This document shows positions 7,870 to 16,206 of a stretch of DNA of 27,994 bases, in pieces. Below the pieces are notes generated by a model. That model made no database searches. It had not been told where the DNA came from and saw only the letters and a list, made by a program, of their open reading frames with translations. Each line of letters opens with the position of its first letter. The first letter of the stretch is position 1. Source of the stretch: Pirellulaceae bacterium (GTDB lineage: Bacteria; Planctomycetota; Planctomycetia; Pirellulales; Pirellulaceae); contig JAKVBZ010000072.1 of the NCBI GenBank assembly GCA_022448645.1, positions 1-27,994 on the forward strand, written 5' to 3'. The position numbers were made by a program, and so were the translations under genes.

Positions 7870-8982
7870 TTATCTTTCGATCAGCCGGTGAGTCGGAGTA
7901 GGGGGGGCAGGCCGGAAATGGTCCATCCTTTGAACCGTACATTCTTTACCGTTGTTGCGCAGGCCGGTAATGACATCCAGAACCATTGCCTCTAGTTGTT
8001 TTGGGTCAATGATGACGCGAGCATTTACGGTGACGAGCGCTGCCTCAACGGGTAGTTCCGTCGCCAACCTCGACAATTCTGCGGGAGCAGCTGAATCGAC
8101 CAGATTACCGATGGCAACATGAGTATCGTGATGGGCCGAAATCTTTAGATGAGCCGGTTCAGCATCGCATTTGTCCAATGCCTGCTGGAACTGCGACAGA
8201 ATGTCAAGTACTAACCGGTTGAGAGTGAATGGCGAACGGGTATGGTTGATTTGAAAGGTAGCATTCAACCATCCCAGTTCGGCTTCACCTTCAGCATAGA
8301 CTTGGTAGTCAATGGGAATCGGTATGAAAGGTCCAGAATCAGATTGCATAAGCTCGTGCAATAACTCTGGCATTCCCAGGCCAGATCGGGCGCTCGTTGG
8401 GATCACGATTTTGTCTGGAAACCTATCCCGGACCAGATCTACTAGTTCATTCGTTTCCTCGGTACTCAGTTTGTCGACTTTATTGATAGCGACAATCTGT
8501 GCTTCCTCAATCTGTTTAATAAAGATGTAGGCAGCTTTGGGTGAGAACCCGCGCCCGGATGACGAACGGAGTATTTTCGTGCCATGCTCGGGCTTTAGCA
8601 GAACACCCAATGGACCAACGCGATATTGAATATCGTGCCATTTGCGTAAGGGTTCGAGTACGGTTGCTACCAGGTCTGTGCAGCTACCCACCGGTTCGGC
8701 GATGATGACATCTGGCCGACGTTCATTTTCTAATTCCGCGAGCGTATCGACTAATTCGTCAAACTTACAGCAAAAACAAGCCCCTGGGACTTCTCCGACC
8801 GAGAATCCCTGGTTTCGCAACGACTGTGTGTCCACTAAATCATGGGACTGGTCGTTGGTGACCAAGCCAACTTGATGACCTGCCTGGGTGAGTTCCTGGG
8901 CCATGCGAGCAATGGCTGTTGTTTTTCCAGCGCCCAAAAATCCACCCAGCATGATAAATTGTGTGGGGTTGGTTGGTACCAT
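7870..8982 (-). CDS. COG0523 (CobW/YjiA-type) P-loop GTPase
   Basis: This G3E-family GTPase resembles metal-insertion and metallochaperone proteins of the CobW/YjiA/HypB type. With the start at 8982 it has 370 residues. It shows the Walker A motif GGFLGAGKTT (13-22), the metal-binding C-x-C-C motif in GACFCCKFDEL (Cys69, Cys71, Cys72), a Walker B-like IIAEPVGS, and the NKVD guanine motif (167-170). The C-terminal half lacks an obvious CobW_C domain and ends in an unusual SAHHDTHVAIG segment, so the metal and partner cannot be named. AGGA lies 9 bases before this ATG. A second candidate start at 9024 adds 14 residues and has AAGGAG only 2 bases before it. The gene is divergent from the aminotransferase at 9099, sharing a promoter region of about 100 bases. 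Confidence 0.85.
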   Translation of the reverse strand: MVPTNPTQFIMLGGFLGAGKTTAIARMAQELTQAGHQVGLVTNDQSHDLVDTQSLRNQGFSVGEVPGACFCCKFDELVDTLAELENERRPDVIIAEPVGSCTDLVATVLEPLRKWHDIQYRVGPLGVLLKPEHGTKILRSSSGRGFSPKAAYIFIKQIEEAQIVAINKVDKLSTEETNELVDLVRDRFPDKIVIPTSARSGLGMPELLHELMQSDSGPFIPIPIDYQVYAEGEAELGWLNATFQINHTRSPFTLNRLVLDILSQFQQALDKCDAEPAHLKISAHHDTHVAIGNLVDSAAPAELSRLATELPVEAALVTVNARVIIDPKQLEAMVLDVITGLRNNGKECTVQRMDHFRPAPPTPTHRLIER

Positions 8983-9098
8983 CAAACATAGTCCTGTGTG
9001 CGAACGCAGAGAAACAACGGTCATCGCTCCTTGGTCTAGGGGGGATGATCTAGGGGTGATTATACTGGAAACACATCCGAAATAAGAAAGAGGGTGCT

Positions 9099-10244
9099 GT
9101 GAAAAAACCAGCATTTCTTGGCGGTACACCGGCATTTCCTGAAGGGCCTCCTAGCTGGCCGATTCACGATGCTGACGTGGCGACCGCCATCCAAAAATCC
9201 TTATCTGACGGAACTTGGGGCAAGTATCATGGTCCTTGCCACGGGCAATTAAGTCAGAAGCTGGCTGATTGGCATGATGTCGATTTCGTGACGTTGTGTT
9301 GTTCCGGTACGATGGCCGTCGAGTTAGCTTTGCGTGGATTGGCGGTGGGTGAGGGCGATGAAGTGATTCTGGCCGGATATGACTTTCCTGGCAATTTTAG
9401 GGCTGTCGAAGCGACCGGAGCGAAACCGGTGTTGGTGGATGTGGATCCGCGTACATGGAGTCTTGACCCTCAGCAACTCCAACGGGCGCTGTCGCCAAAA
9501 ACTTGTGCCGTGCTCGTTTCTCATTTACACGGCGGCACTGCATCGATGCAGGCGATTGTTGACTTTGCCAAACAGGCGGATGTCCGGGTATTGGAGGATG
9601 CCTGCCAGTCTCCTATGGCACGCATCGACGGCAAGTTGTCTGGAACCTGGGGTGACGTGGCCGTTCTTAGCTTTGGTGGTAGTAAACTACTCTCAGCTGG
9701 TCGCGGCGGTGCCGTTTTGACGAAACTTCCCGAGGTGCATCAACGCATCAAGGTGTTTGCGGATCGGGGCAACCAGGCGTTTCCGCTTAGCGAACTTCAG
9801 GCGGCTGTGTTGCTACCTCAAATGGATAAACTGCCCGAACGGAATGCTCTCCGAGCTCGAAATGTGAAGCGACTGTTAAACGTCATGTCGGAAAGCAATT
9901 GGTTGCGTCCTATCGAAGCTTCCACGGCCAATTGCGAAGCGGCTTATTACAAATTGGCGTGGCACGTCGAGTCGCAGCTAGGCAGTTCAGAGAACGATCG
10001 CCAACTTTTAATCAACGCCATGCAAGCAGAAGGATTAGCGATTGATAGCGGTTTCCGCGGCTTTACACGTCGTAGCGAACGTCGCTGTCGCAAAGTTGGT
10101 GAACTCCCAAACAGTCAAAGGGCCGCTGATCGGACACTTCTGTTGCATCATCCTTTGTTGCTACAGACAGAGAATACGATCGATCTTGCGGCGAAAACCA
10201 TCTGCCAAGTCGCGCAGGTGCTGAGCAGCATGGTGAATGATTGA
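9099..10244 (+). CDS. DegT/DnrJ/EryC1/StrS-family PLP aminotransferase
   Basis: The 381-residue protein starts at a GTG with GAGGG just upstream. This family transaminates keto-sugars or cyclitols in sugar-nucleotide and antibiotic pathways. Features seen are the N-terminal AFLGGTPAFPEG and GTWGKYHGP, the cofactor-phosphate region CCSGTMAVELALRGL (68-82), GDEVILAGYDFPGN, VLEDACQSP with the cofactor-binding Asp167, and SFGGSKLLSAGRGGAVLT with the Schiff-base Lys196. The usual 'GEGG' after the lysine is GRGG. The C-terminal part is shorter and less conserved than in typical sugar aminotransferases. No sugar-nucleotide genes are adjacent, so the substrate is unknown. It is transcribed divergently from the COG0523 GTPase and convergently with arfB. 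Confidence 0.88.
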   Translation: MKKPAFLGGTPAFPEGPPSWPIHDADVATAIQKSLSDGTWGKYHGPCHGQLSQKLADWHDVDFVTLCCSGTMAVELALRGLAVGEGDEVILAGYDFPGNFRAVEATGAKPVLVDVDPRTWSLDPQQLQRALSPKTCAVLVSHLHGGTASMQAIVDFAKQADVRVLEDACQSPMARIDGKLSGTWGDVAVLSFGGSKLLSAGRGGAVLTKLPEVHQRIKVFADRGNQAFPLSELQAAVLLPQMDKLPERNALRARNVKRLLNVMSESNWLRPIEASTANCEAAYYKLAWHVESQLGSSENDRQLLINAMQAEGLAIDSGFRGFTRRSERRCRKVGELPNSQRAADRTLLLHHPLLLQTENTIDLAAKTICQVAQVLSSMVND

Positions 10245-10476
10245 GAGTTGAGATGTGAGAGTAAGTTTGGCAGTCACCAGTTTTCTCACCCAACATCCCA
10301 CCACCAGCAACGGCTTAAGTGACCTGCGGCCGGTCCCCCAAAACGGCAGTCTGCGGGATCAGGTATTTCGTGACGGGCAGACAAACAGATGATAGTACTT
10401 GGTGGGTTTGACGGTGTGATTAACTGGAGAATTTGACGACGCAGTTTCATCGTCGTGGGAAAGTGGATGCTGCCGT

Positions 10477-10905
10477 TCAGTCGTCCATTCTAGGAGGTTT
10501 TCTGCGCTGGATCGAATCGGTACGTGCCCGTTTCTCACGTAATCGCCGTTCTCGTGAACCGTGCGTCGGTTTAGTCGCTTTGCGTTTCTTGGGAGGTGTG
10601 GCAACATCTAACAATAGCTGGCGAATCTTTTCGTAACAGTCTTCTATGTTCCTGCCTTGATCACGGTACTTTTGGCTACTCATCACCAAATCGCCTGTCT
10701 TCGTGATTCGCCGGCGATACCGTTCCAGAAAGCGTTGGCGCACAGCATGACTCAGGCTGGGAGAGGATTTCACTGGCCATCGCAATGTGACCTTGCTGGC
10801 GACTTTGTTCACGTTTTGTCCGCCCGGGCCCCCGCTACGATCGAATCGCAACTCGAATTCTTCTAGCGGGATGTGAATCTGGGAATTAACAACTAGCTGC
10901 TTCAT
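10477..10905 (-). CDS. arfB: Peptidyl-tRNA hydrolase ArfB (YaeJ), GGQ ribosome rescue factor
   Basis: The 142-residue protein contains the release-factor catalytic domain: IHIPLEEFELRFDRSGGPGGQNVNKVASKV, with the GGQ tripeptide at 28-30 that hydrolyses peptidyl-tRNA in the ribosome. There is no codon-recognition domain. The C-terminal tail from about residue 100 is strongly basic (PKKRKATKPT, SRERRLREKRAR, RRKPPR), as expected for ArfB, whose tail enters the empty mRNA channel of a stalled ribosome. The ATG at 10905 was chosen because the family begins only a few residues before IHIP; the longer frame starts at a TTG. No strong ribosome binding site is visible. It is convergent with the aminotransferase gene, with 232 bases between. 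Confidence 0.93.
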   Translation of the reverse strand: MKQLVVNSQIHIPLEEFELRFDRSGGPGGQNVNKVASKVTLRWPVKSSPSLSHAVRQRFLERYRRRITKTGDLVMSSQKYRDQGRNIEDCYEKIRQLLLDVATPPKKRKATKPTHGSRERRLREKRARTDSIQRRKPPRMDD

Positions 10906-11256
10906 TGCATTACAGGTATTTCGTAGGCTGGCGGACAATCTTGGTGTTTCTCTTAGTATGTCCTCAAAACTCCGCAAAACGAAGGGTCGAGGTGTGAGGA
11001 GGTCGGTGTGTGGGGGCGTCTGTTGTCGTAGTTTGGCGACTTTTAGCTTAAAATCGGCAAAGCTGTTGTATTGAAACCCTCTATCGCTACAACATGGGGA
11101 ATTGCGAGTTCCGAATCCTCGGCAGGTTTGTGTGCTATGGCTGGAACAGCCAATAGTGGCACTCAGAGGATTTGGTCCCGCTAGCGCCGTTGGCTATCTG
11201 CCGGTAAACTTTAATTGGACAGACCTATTAAACTCAATGCTTTTATCGAGGTTCCG
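10906..11256. other. Divergent intergenic region, no gene seen
   Basis: This region lies between the divergent arfB and propeller lipoprotein genes and must hold their promoters. No convincing -35/-10 pair, hairpin or coding frame was found. GAGG at 11248-11251 is the ribosome binding site for the gene starting at 11257. Confidence 0.4.
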
Positions 11257-12726
11257 ATGAAATGGAAATGGCTTACTCTAGTTGGTTCACTGCTGATGGC
11301 TGGAGCTGGTTGTGGAAGGAATGAACCCGCGATTCCCTCCTTAGCTGCCGAAGAAGCGACGGCTGCTAAGGCATCAGACGTGGGGTTAGAGCAACCTGCC
11401 GACGTGGCCGATTTGGAGAGTTTATGGACTCGCACCGCAGGTTCCGATTGGCCAATCTTTCTAGGGCCAACGGGTGACAGTAAGTCGCCGGAAACCGGAA
11501 TCTTGACTGATTGGTCCGACGGGAAGCTGAAAATTGTTTGGCAGCGCAAACTTGGGGTCAGCTATGGAATTGGAACGGTAAGTCGAGGTAGGTACTTTCA
11601 ATTCGACCGGTTTGGCGATCAGGCTCGCCTGTATTGCTTGCATGCCGAAACGGGCGAACTTTTGTGGCAGTTTGAATATGCCACCCGTTATGAGGACATG
11701 CTGGGATACAACAACGGTCCGCGATGCTCGCCTATTGTTGATGGAGACCGTGTCTATATTTTCGGAAGTGAAGGCAAACTACATTGCCTGAACGTGAACG
11801 ATGGGACCCTGGTCTGGCGTGTCGATACGACTCGAGAGTACGACGTGGTGCAGAATTTTTTCGGTGTAAGTAGTACACCGGTCATCGTTGGCGATCAACT
11901 AATTTGTATGGTTGGAGGGAGCCCCCCAGGAAGTCCAGGCCTCTACGAGAGCAGCGGTCGGATCATGGGCAATGGCTCCGGAATTGTCGCGTTCGACAAG
12001 TATACGGGGGAAGTCAAATACGAAGTCAGCGATGAACTAGCCAGCTACGCTTCTATGAAGACGGCGACCATCGATGGCCGCCGGTGGGGGTTTGCCTTCT
12101 GCCGTGGTGGATTGGTGGGGTTTCGTCCGGAAACCGGTGAACAGGAGTTTTTCTATCCCTGGAGAGCTTCCAAATTGGAAAGTGTCAACGCCAGTAGTCC
12201 TGTCGTTGTGGGCGACGAAGTTTTTATTTCGGAAACGTACGAAATTGGTAGTTCGTTGTTGAAGGTGAAGCCTGGTGGATACGAAGTAATCTGGCATGAT
12301 CGCGATCGACGTCGGGATAAGGCGATGCTAGTCCATTGGAATACACCCATCTATGTCGACGGCTACCTCTACGGATGCAGTGGCCGCAATGAACCGGATG
12401 CGGAGTTGAAGTGTATCGAGTGGAAAACGGGCAAGACGATGTGGCGGGACCAGTTGCCTATGCGAGTGAGAGAACGTACGTCACTGATGTACGTCGACGG
12501 TCACTTCGTTTGCCTTGGGGAATTCGGTACGTTGAAATTGATTAAGGTGAACCCCGAACGTTTTGATTTAGTGACTTCGGTATTCCTTCGCGAAGGCGAA
12601 GAAGAAGATAGCGAAGCACGGCCGTTATTGCGCCGACCCTGTTGGGCCGCACCGATTTTGGCGCACGGTCTACTGTACGTCCGAGGCAATGACCGTCTTG
12701 TTTGTCTGGACCTTATTCCTGAATGA
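11257..12726 (+). CDS. PQQ-type beta-propeller lipoprotein (BamB/quinoprotein-like)
   Basis: The ATG at 11257 follows GAGG with 5 bases spacing and gives 489 residues. The N-terminus MKWKWLTLVGSLLMAGAGC is a lipoprotein-type signal with Cys19 as the probable lipid-bearing residue, although the lipobox (GAGC) lacks the usual Leu at -3. The mature part opens with SDWPIFLGPTGDSKSPETG, the 'WPxfrGP' start common to planctomycete PQQ-propeller proteins. Repeated blade motifs follow, such as LYCLHAETGELLWQF, LHCLNVNDGTLVWRV, IVAFDKYTGEVKYEV, LVGFRPETGEQEFFY and LKCIEWKTGKTMWRD. Such propellers act extracytoplasmically, usually in protein-protein contacts rather than as PQQ enzymes; no PQQ ligand can be identified here. 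Its last 57 bases overlap the convergent small gene at 12670-13311. Confidence 0.88.
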   Translation: MKWKWLTLVGSLLMAGAGCGRNEPAIPSLAAEEATAAKASDVGLEQPADVADLESLWTRTAGSDWPIFLGPTGDSKSPETGILTDWSDGKLKIVWQRKLGVSYGIGTVSRGRYFQFDRFGDQARLYCLHAETGELLWQFEYATRYEDMLGYNNGPRCSPIVDGDRVYIFGSEGKLHCLNVNDGTLVWRVDTTREYDVVQNFFGVSSTPVIVGDQLICMVGGSPPGSPGLYESSGRIMGNGSGIVAFDKYTGEVKYEVSDELASYASMKTATIDGRRWGFAFCRGGLVGFRPETGEQEFFYPWRASKLESVNASSPVVVGDEVFISETYEIGSSLLKVKPGGYEVIWHDRDRRRDKAMLVHWNTPIYVDGYLYGCSGRNEPDAELKCIEWKTGKTMWRDQLPMRVRERTSLMYVDGHFVCLGEFGTLKLIKVNPERFDLVTSVFLREGEEEDSEARPLLRRPCWAAPILAHGLLYVRGNDRLVCLDLIPE

Positions 12727-13311
12727 TCCCACTGTCATGCGCCATTTTTGTCGACGTGTCCGCAGCCTTTGCAAAATGGTGGCATCCGGCTTGGAGGGGA
12801 TCGGTAGATTCGTTTTACATTCCGAACAAATGATCTCGCATTGTGCGCCGCACTTGACACAATTGGATTGGGCGCACAGAGGTTCTGTTTCCAAGTGTGA
12901 GACGTCGCCTCCCACACCGTCTACGGTAAACGGTTTCCTAGATAACTGTCTCCAATTTGTGACGAAAGACGAGCAGCTTGCTGATTTGGTGGCCGCCGGT
13001 GACAGCAGTCTTGGAGCAGGTTCAAAGTGGGTTCTCTGTATCGCTTGATTATTGATTCTATTGCCTGATGTTTCACCACGTGTCGGCGCAATAGCGGGGT
13101 CAAGACCCCGCTCCGAGGTATCAGGCGAAGGGCTTACGGAGAAGTGTTTGCTGACATCCGTAGTTGTGTCGGGGTTCAAAAGCCAGCGCATGTCGGGCTC
13201 TTTCCCCCTGGCAAAGTCGAGTCCCTGGAGCAGCAGCAACCAGGCGCACATGCTCCAGGTGAATTTCTGGCGTCCGAGGGCTCGGTACTGGCGAAGGATG
13301 AAGTTGATCAT
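12670..13311 (-). CDS. Small exported protein with a six-cysteine cluster, function unknown
   Basis: I do not recognise this 213-residue protein. It starts at an ATG with GGAA a few bases upstream. The N-terminus has a long basic n-region and a hydrophobic run (MCAWLLLLQGLDFARG), suggesting a signal peptide or membrane anchor. Residues 40-140 are Pro/Ser/Thr rich and probably disordered. A compact cluster, CAQSNCVKCGAQCEIICSEC (146-165, C-x4-C-x2-C-x3-C-x3-C-x2-C), looks like a zinc or disulfide knuckle. The tail (180-213) is basic. The final 57 bases overlap the end of the propeller gene on the other strand. Its reality rests on the signal-like start, Cys spacing and open length; coding of the overlap is uncertain. 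Confidence 0.6.
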   Translation of the reverse strand: MINFILRQYRALGRQKFTWSMCAWLLLLQGLDFARGKEPDMRWLLNPDTTTDVSKHFSVSPSPDTSERGLDPAIAPTRGETSGNRINNQAIQRTHFEPAPRLLSPAATKSASCSSFVTNWRQLSRKPFTVDGVGGDVSHLETEPLCAQSNCVKCGAQCEIICSECKTNLPIPSKPDATILQRLRTRRQKWRMTVGSFRNKVQTNKTVIASDVQ

Positions 13312-13489
13312 TTTTTCCGTTCAGGCAATGCTATCAACGTTCCAAGATATACGGTGTATCTTGCCCTTTTATCGGAAATGTCGTACTAACAGTTAAATCC
13401 AATTTAAACGACAAAGTTTCTGGAGTCCGCGGATCTCCTAATGTGACAGCGCAGAGGGGATTCCTCCCCACCAAACGAATGAACTTGTT

Positions 13490-14203
13490 GTGAAGTCAAC
13501 GATCAAACGCATCATTGAAGATTCGGATACGCCGGCGGGGCGCGGGTTCGATTTGATGATTCAATTGTTAATTATTTTGTCGTCGCTGTAGTTTGCCGTC
13601 GAGACGCTGCCAGACTTGTCTCCGCAAATGGCTGTTCTGCTGCGCCGATTCGAAGTGATGTCTGTGGTGATCTTTACGGTGGAGTATGTGCTGCGTATTT
13701 ATGTCGTTGAACGGAAGCTCGCTTTCGTCACCAGCTTTTTCGGCATTATCGACCTGCTGGCGATTCTGCCTTTTTATTTGGCGCTTGGAATCGACTTGCG
13801 CACCGTACGCACGTTTCGGTTGCTACGGCTATTTCGTATTTTTAAGTTGGCACGTTACAGTCGAGCAGTGCAACGGTTTCATCGCGCGCTGCAAATTGCG
13901 AGCGAAGAAATTGTTTTGTTTTTTTTCGTCACGGCGATTCTGCTATACCTGGCGGCAGTGGGTATCTATTACTTTGAACATGAAGTTCAACCCAATGCGT
14001 TTACGTCCGTCTTTCATAGCCTTTGGTGGGCTGTGGCTACCCTGACGACTGTGGGGTACGGTGATGTTTATCCCGTGACGGTCGGTGGTCGAGTCTTTAC
14101 GTTTTTTGTTCTATTGATTGGTTTGGGGGTTGTTTCTGTGCCCGCAGGGCTTGTCGCAACAGCCTTATCTAAGGCTCGTGAGTTAGAAGCCGACGAGTTT
14201 TGA
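13490..14203 (+). pseudogene. Voltage-gated K+ channel (six-helix Kv type) with in-frame TAG in helix S1
   Basis: Read from a GTG at 13490, the frame begins MKSTIKRIIEDSDTPAGRG and continues FDLMIQLLIILSSL, then TAG at 13589-13591 (codon 34), then FAVETLPDLSP and the rest of a prokaryotic Kv channel. That opening is the usual start of this family, so the stop interrupts helix S1 rather than lying upstream of the gene. The downstream part is intact: S2 (FEVMSVVIFTVEYVLRIYV), S3 (FFGIIDLLAILPFYLAL), an S4 sensor with regularly spaced arginines (RTVRTFRLLRLFRIFK), S5, the selectivity filter TTVGYGD (14048-14065 codes TVGYGD) and S6. A shorter product could start at TTG 13616 but would lack S1. 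Recent nonsense mutation, readthrough, reinitiation or sequencing error are all possible. The YbdK-like gene starts 69 bases downstream. Confidence 0.85.
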
Positions 14204-14272
14204 ATGCGGTTGATTTCCGAGAATATGCTACGATGGAATGAGGTATTTATTCTTGGGATGGAAGGCAGGTAA

Positions 14273-15424
14273 ATGGGCAAACTGGTTTTCAATTCCAACA
14301 GCGAACCGACGCTGGGAGTCGAACTGGAGTTGGGCTTGGTGGATGCCAGTTCGATGGCCTTGTCCAGTTCAGTTCAAGCTATTCTGGAAAAAGCGTCGGT
14401 TGACGGGTCTGCTACGATCTATAAGCCGGAATTGATGCAGTGTTGCGTTGAAATCAATACAGGCATCTGTCGTACTGTCTCGGAGGCGGCCGTTGAATTG
14501 CGCGACCGCGTCATTCATCTGGAAGGCATCTGCGATTCACTCGGGTTGAGATTGTGGTGGGGAGCAACCCATCCATTTTCATTGTGGCGAGATCAACAGG
14601 TAACTCCCAATGAGCGATATGTCAATCTGGTGAGGTTGCTGCAGGAAATGGCACGACGTCTGGTGACGTTTGGGCTACATGTCCATGTGGGCGTGGATTC
14701 TGGTGACAAAGCTGTCATGATCTGTGATCGTATCATGCAGCATCTGCCAACGCTGTTGGCGTTGAGCAGTAGTAGTCCATTTTGGGAGCATCGCGACACC
14801 GGATTAGGGTCGCATCGTTCTAAGATCATGGAAGGGCTTCCCACAGCTGGACTGCCAACGCTGATGCGGAACTGGAGTGAGTACGTGTGGCTCGTTAATC
14901 ACATGGTGGAAACGGGTTTCATTAACACGATTCGCGAGATCTGGTGGGACGTCCGTCCGCATCACAGTTTTGGAACCGTCGAAGTCCGGATGTGCGATAT
15001 GCCCGGAAACCTCGATGACGTGCTTTCCCTGGCCGCACTCATACAATGTCTGGTGAAGTACTTGTCCGATGACATCGATCGGGGGGCTTACCAACACGAC
15101 TGCCACCCAATGATGGTGCGCCAAAACAAATGGAGAGCTTGCCGGTTTGCTAATCGGGCCCAGCTAGTCAACTCGTACACGTACGAAGTGCAGCCTGTGA
15201 CCGAAATCGTCCGAAACCTTATTGGCAGGTTGCGAACTGTTGGTAAAGAGTTGGATTGTTTAGACTATCTGGAGCAAACGCAGGTCATGGTAGAAGGTCC
15301 CAGCTGGGCTCAACGTCAACGGGACATTCTCGACGCCACCGGTGATCCGGCCGAGATCGTCCGGCAGCTAACCTCTGAGTCGCGAATTAGTCCACAACAG
15401 GCCGGGACTCGCTTAAATAGCTAA
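14273..15424 (+). CDS. YbdK-type carboxylate-amine ligase (glutamate-cysteine ligase family 2)
   Basis: The 383-residue protein belongs to the GCS2/YbdK family (COG2170), relatives of gamma-glutamylcysteine synthetase that form amide bonds using ATP. It shows the metal/nucleotide strand TLGVELELGLVD (GxExE), the conserved PELMQCCVEINTG, WWGATHPFSLW, the HVHVGVDSGDKA histidine motif, and SFGTVEVRMCDMPGN near the C-terminus. Length fits YbdK (about 370). The physiological substrate of this group is mostly unknown; weak glutamate-cysteine ligase activity is reported for the E. coli protein. GGCAGG lies close before the ATG. It follows the K+ channel gene on the same strand by 69 bases, so the two may be co-transcribed. 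Confidence 0.88.
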   Translation: MGKLVFNSNSEPTLGVELELGLVDASSMALSSSVQAILEKASVDGSATIYKPELMQCCVEINTGICRTVSEAAVELRDRVIHLEGICDSLGLRLWWGATHPFSLWRDQQVTPNERYVNLVRLLQEMARRLVTFGLHVHVGVDSGDKAVMICDRIMQHLPTLLALSSSSPFWEHRDTGLGSHRSKIMEGLPTAGLPTLMRNWSEYVWLVNHMVETGFINTIREIWWDVRPHHSFGTVEVRMCDMPGNLDDVLSLAALIQCLVKYLSDDIDRGAYQHDCHPMMVRQNKWRACRFANRAQLVNSYTYEVQPVTEIVRNLIGRLRTVGKELDCLDYLEQTQVMVEGPSWAQRQRDILDATGDPAEIVRQLTSESRISPQQAGTRLNS

Positions 15425-16206
15425 TCGTTCGTTGGTTCATCTCGCCTTGTAGTGCCAACACGCAGGCCGCTCAATCGTGTGCGGCTGAGCGCACCTGCAG
15501 ATCTACAAAGGTTTGTGGTCCATTGTGATGTGGCCGCCGCTGAAAGGACAACGTCGACCGATCGAGTCTTTCAACTGAACGAACTACCAATTCGTGTGAC
15601 GTCGTATTCTTCGGACAACCGGGAGGCCGATGGTGAGAGCTACGTCCGTACCCATTTTTTTCTGCTGAGCGTGGCATGATCGAAGTGTTCACGTTTCACA
15701 GTCCGCCGTCACCGTGACGTTGTTGAAGTAACTTGGACCCTCGGTCCGAGCCATCGAAGTGGTACCCGTTGCCTTCGCTGGAAACCGTTTGACGGCAAGT
15801 CTGTGCGTATGGACGATTTCACCGTAGAAAACACATTTGCCATTCCTGCAAATTGCAAATCTTGGGAGGATGGATCTTCAGACGCATCCATTCCACAATT
15901 TTCTTGACAATTTTATCGTACTTACCGGAAACGATGGGCCCCATGAAACGGGCAAATCAAGGATTTTGGCCTATGTTCCCAGTGCTTTCGTCGGTGCTAA
16001 GCACTTGAAAGAAATGTCTTGTTGGAAACAGTGGGGCCGCGTTTTGGTATCTTATCAGGCTGTTTGGGATTGATGTGAATCACCTCAATCGCTGATTTCG
16101 TCAGCGGGTGAACCTAAGGCAGGTTTTTAACCTGTCCATTGTATCCAGATTGAGTTTGCGGATTTCGCTGAGAAGCTTACGCCTTTGAAGAAAGTGAAAA
16201 AGAACG
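15425..16206. other. Long intergenic region, no convincing gene
   Basis: Short open frames exist on both strands in these 782 bases, but their translations have no signature and no good ribosome binding site. Two hairpins lie close to the following Gfo/Idh/MocA gene and are listed separately. A small RNA or decayed gene cannot be excluded. Confidence 0.4.
16081..16134 (+). repeat. Two adjacent hairpins in the leader of the Gfo/Idh/MocA gene
   Basis: First hairpin: GCTGA (16091-16095) pairs with TCAGC (16101-16105) around TTTCG, and outer CACC (16081-16084) can pair with GGTG (16107-16110). Second hairpin: CAGGTT (16120-16125) pairs with AACCTG (16129-16134) around TTT. No T-tract follows either. 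They lie 73-126 bases before the ATG at 16207 and could be leader structures. Confidence 0.35.
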
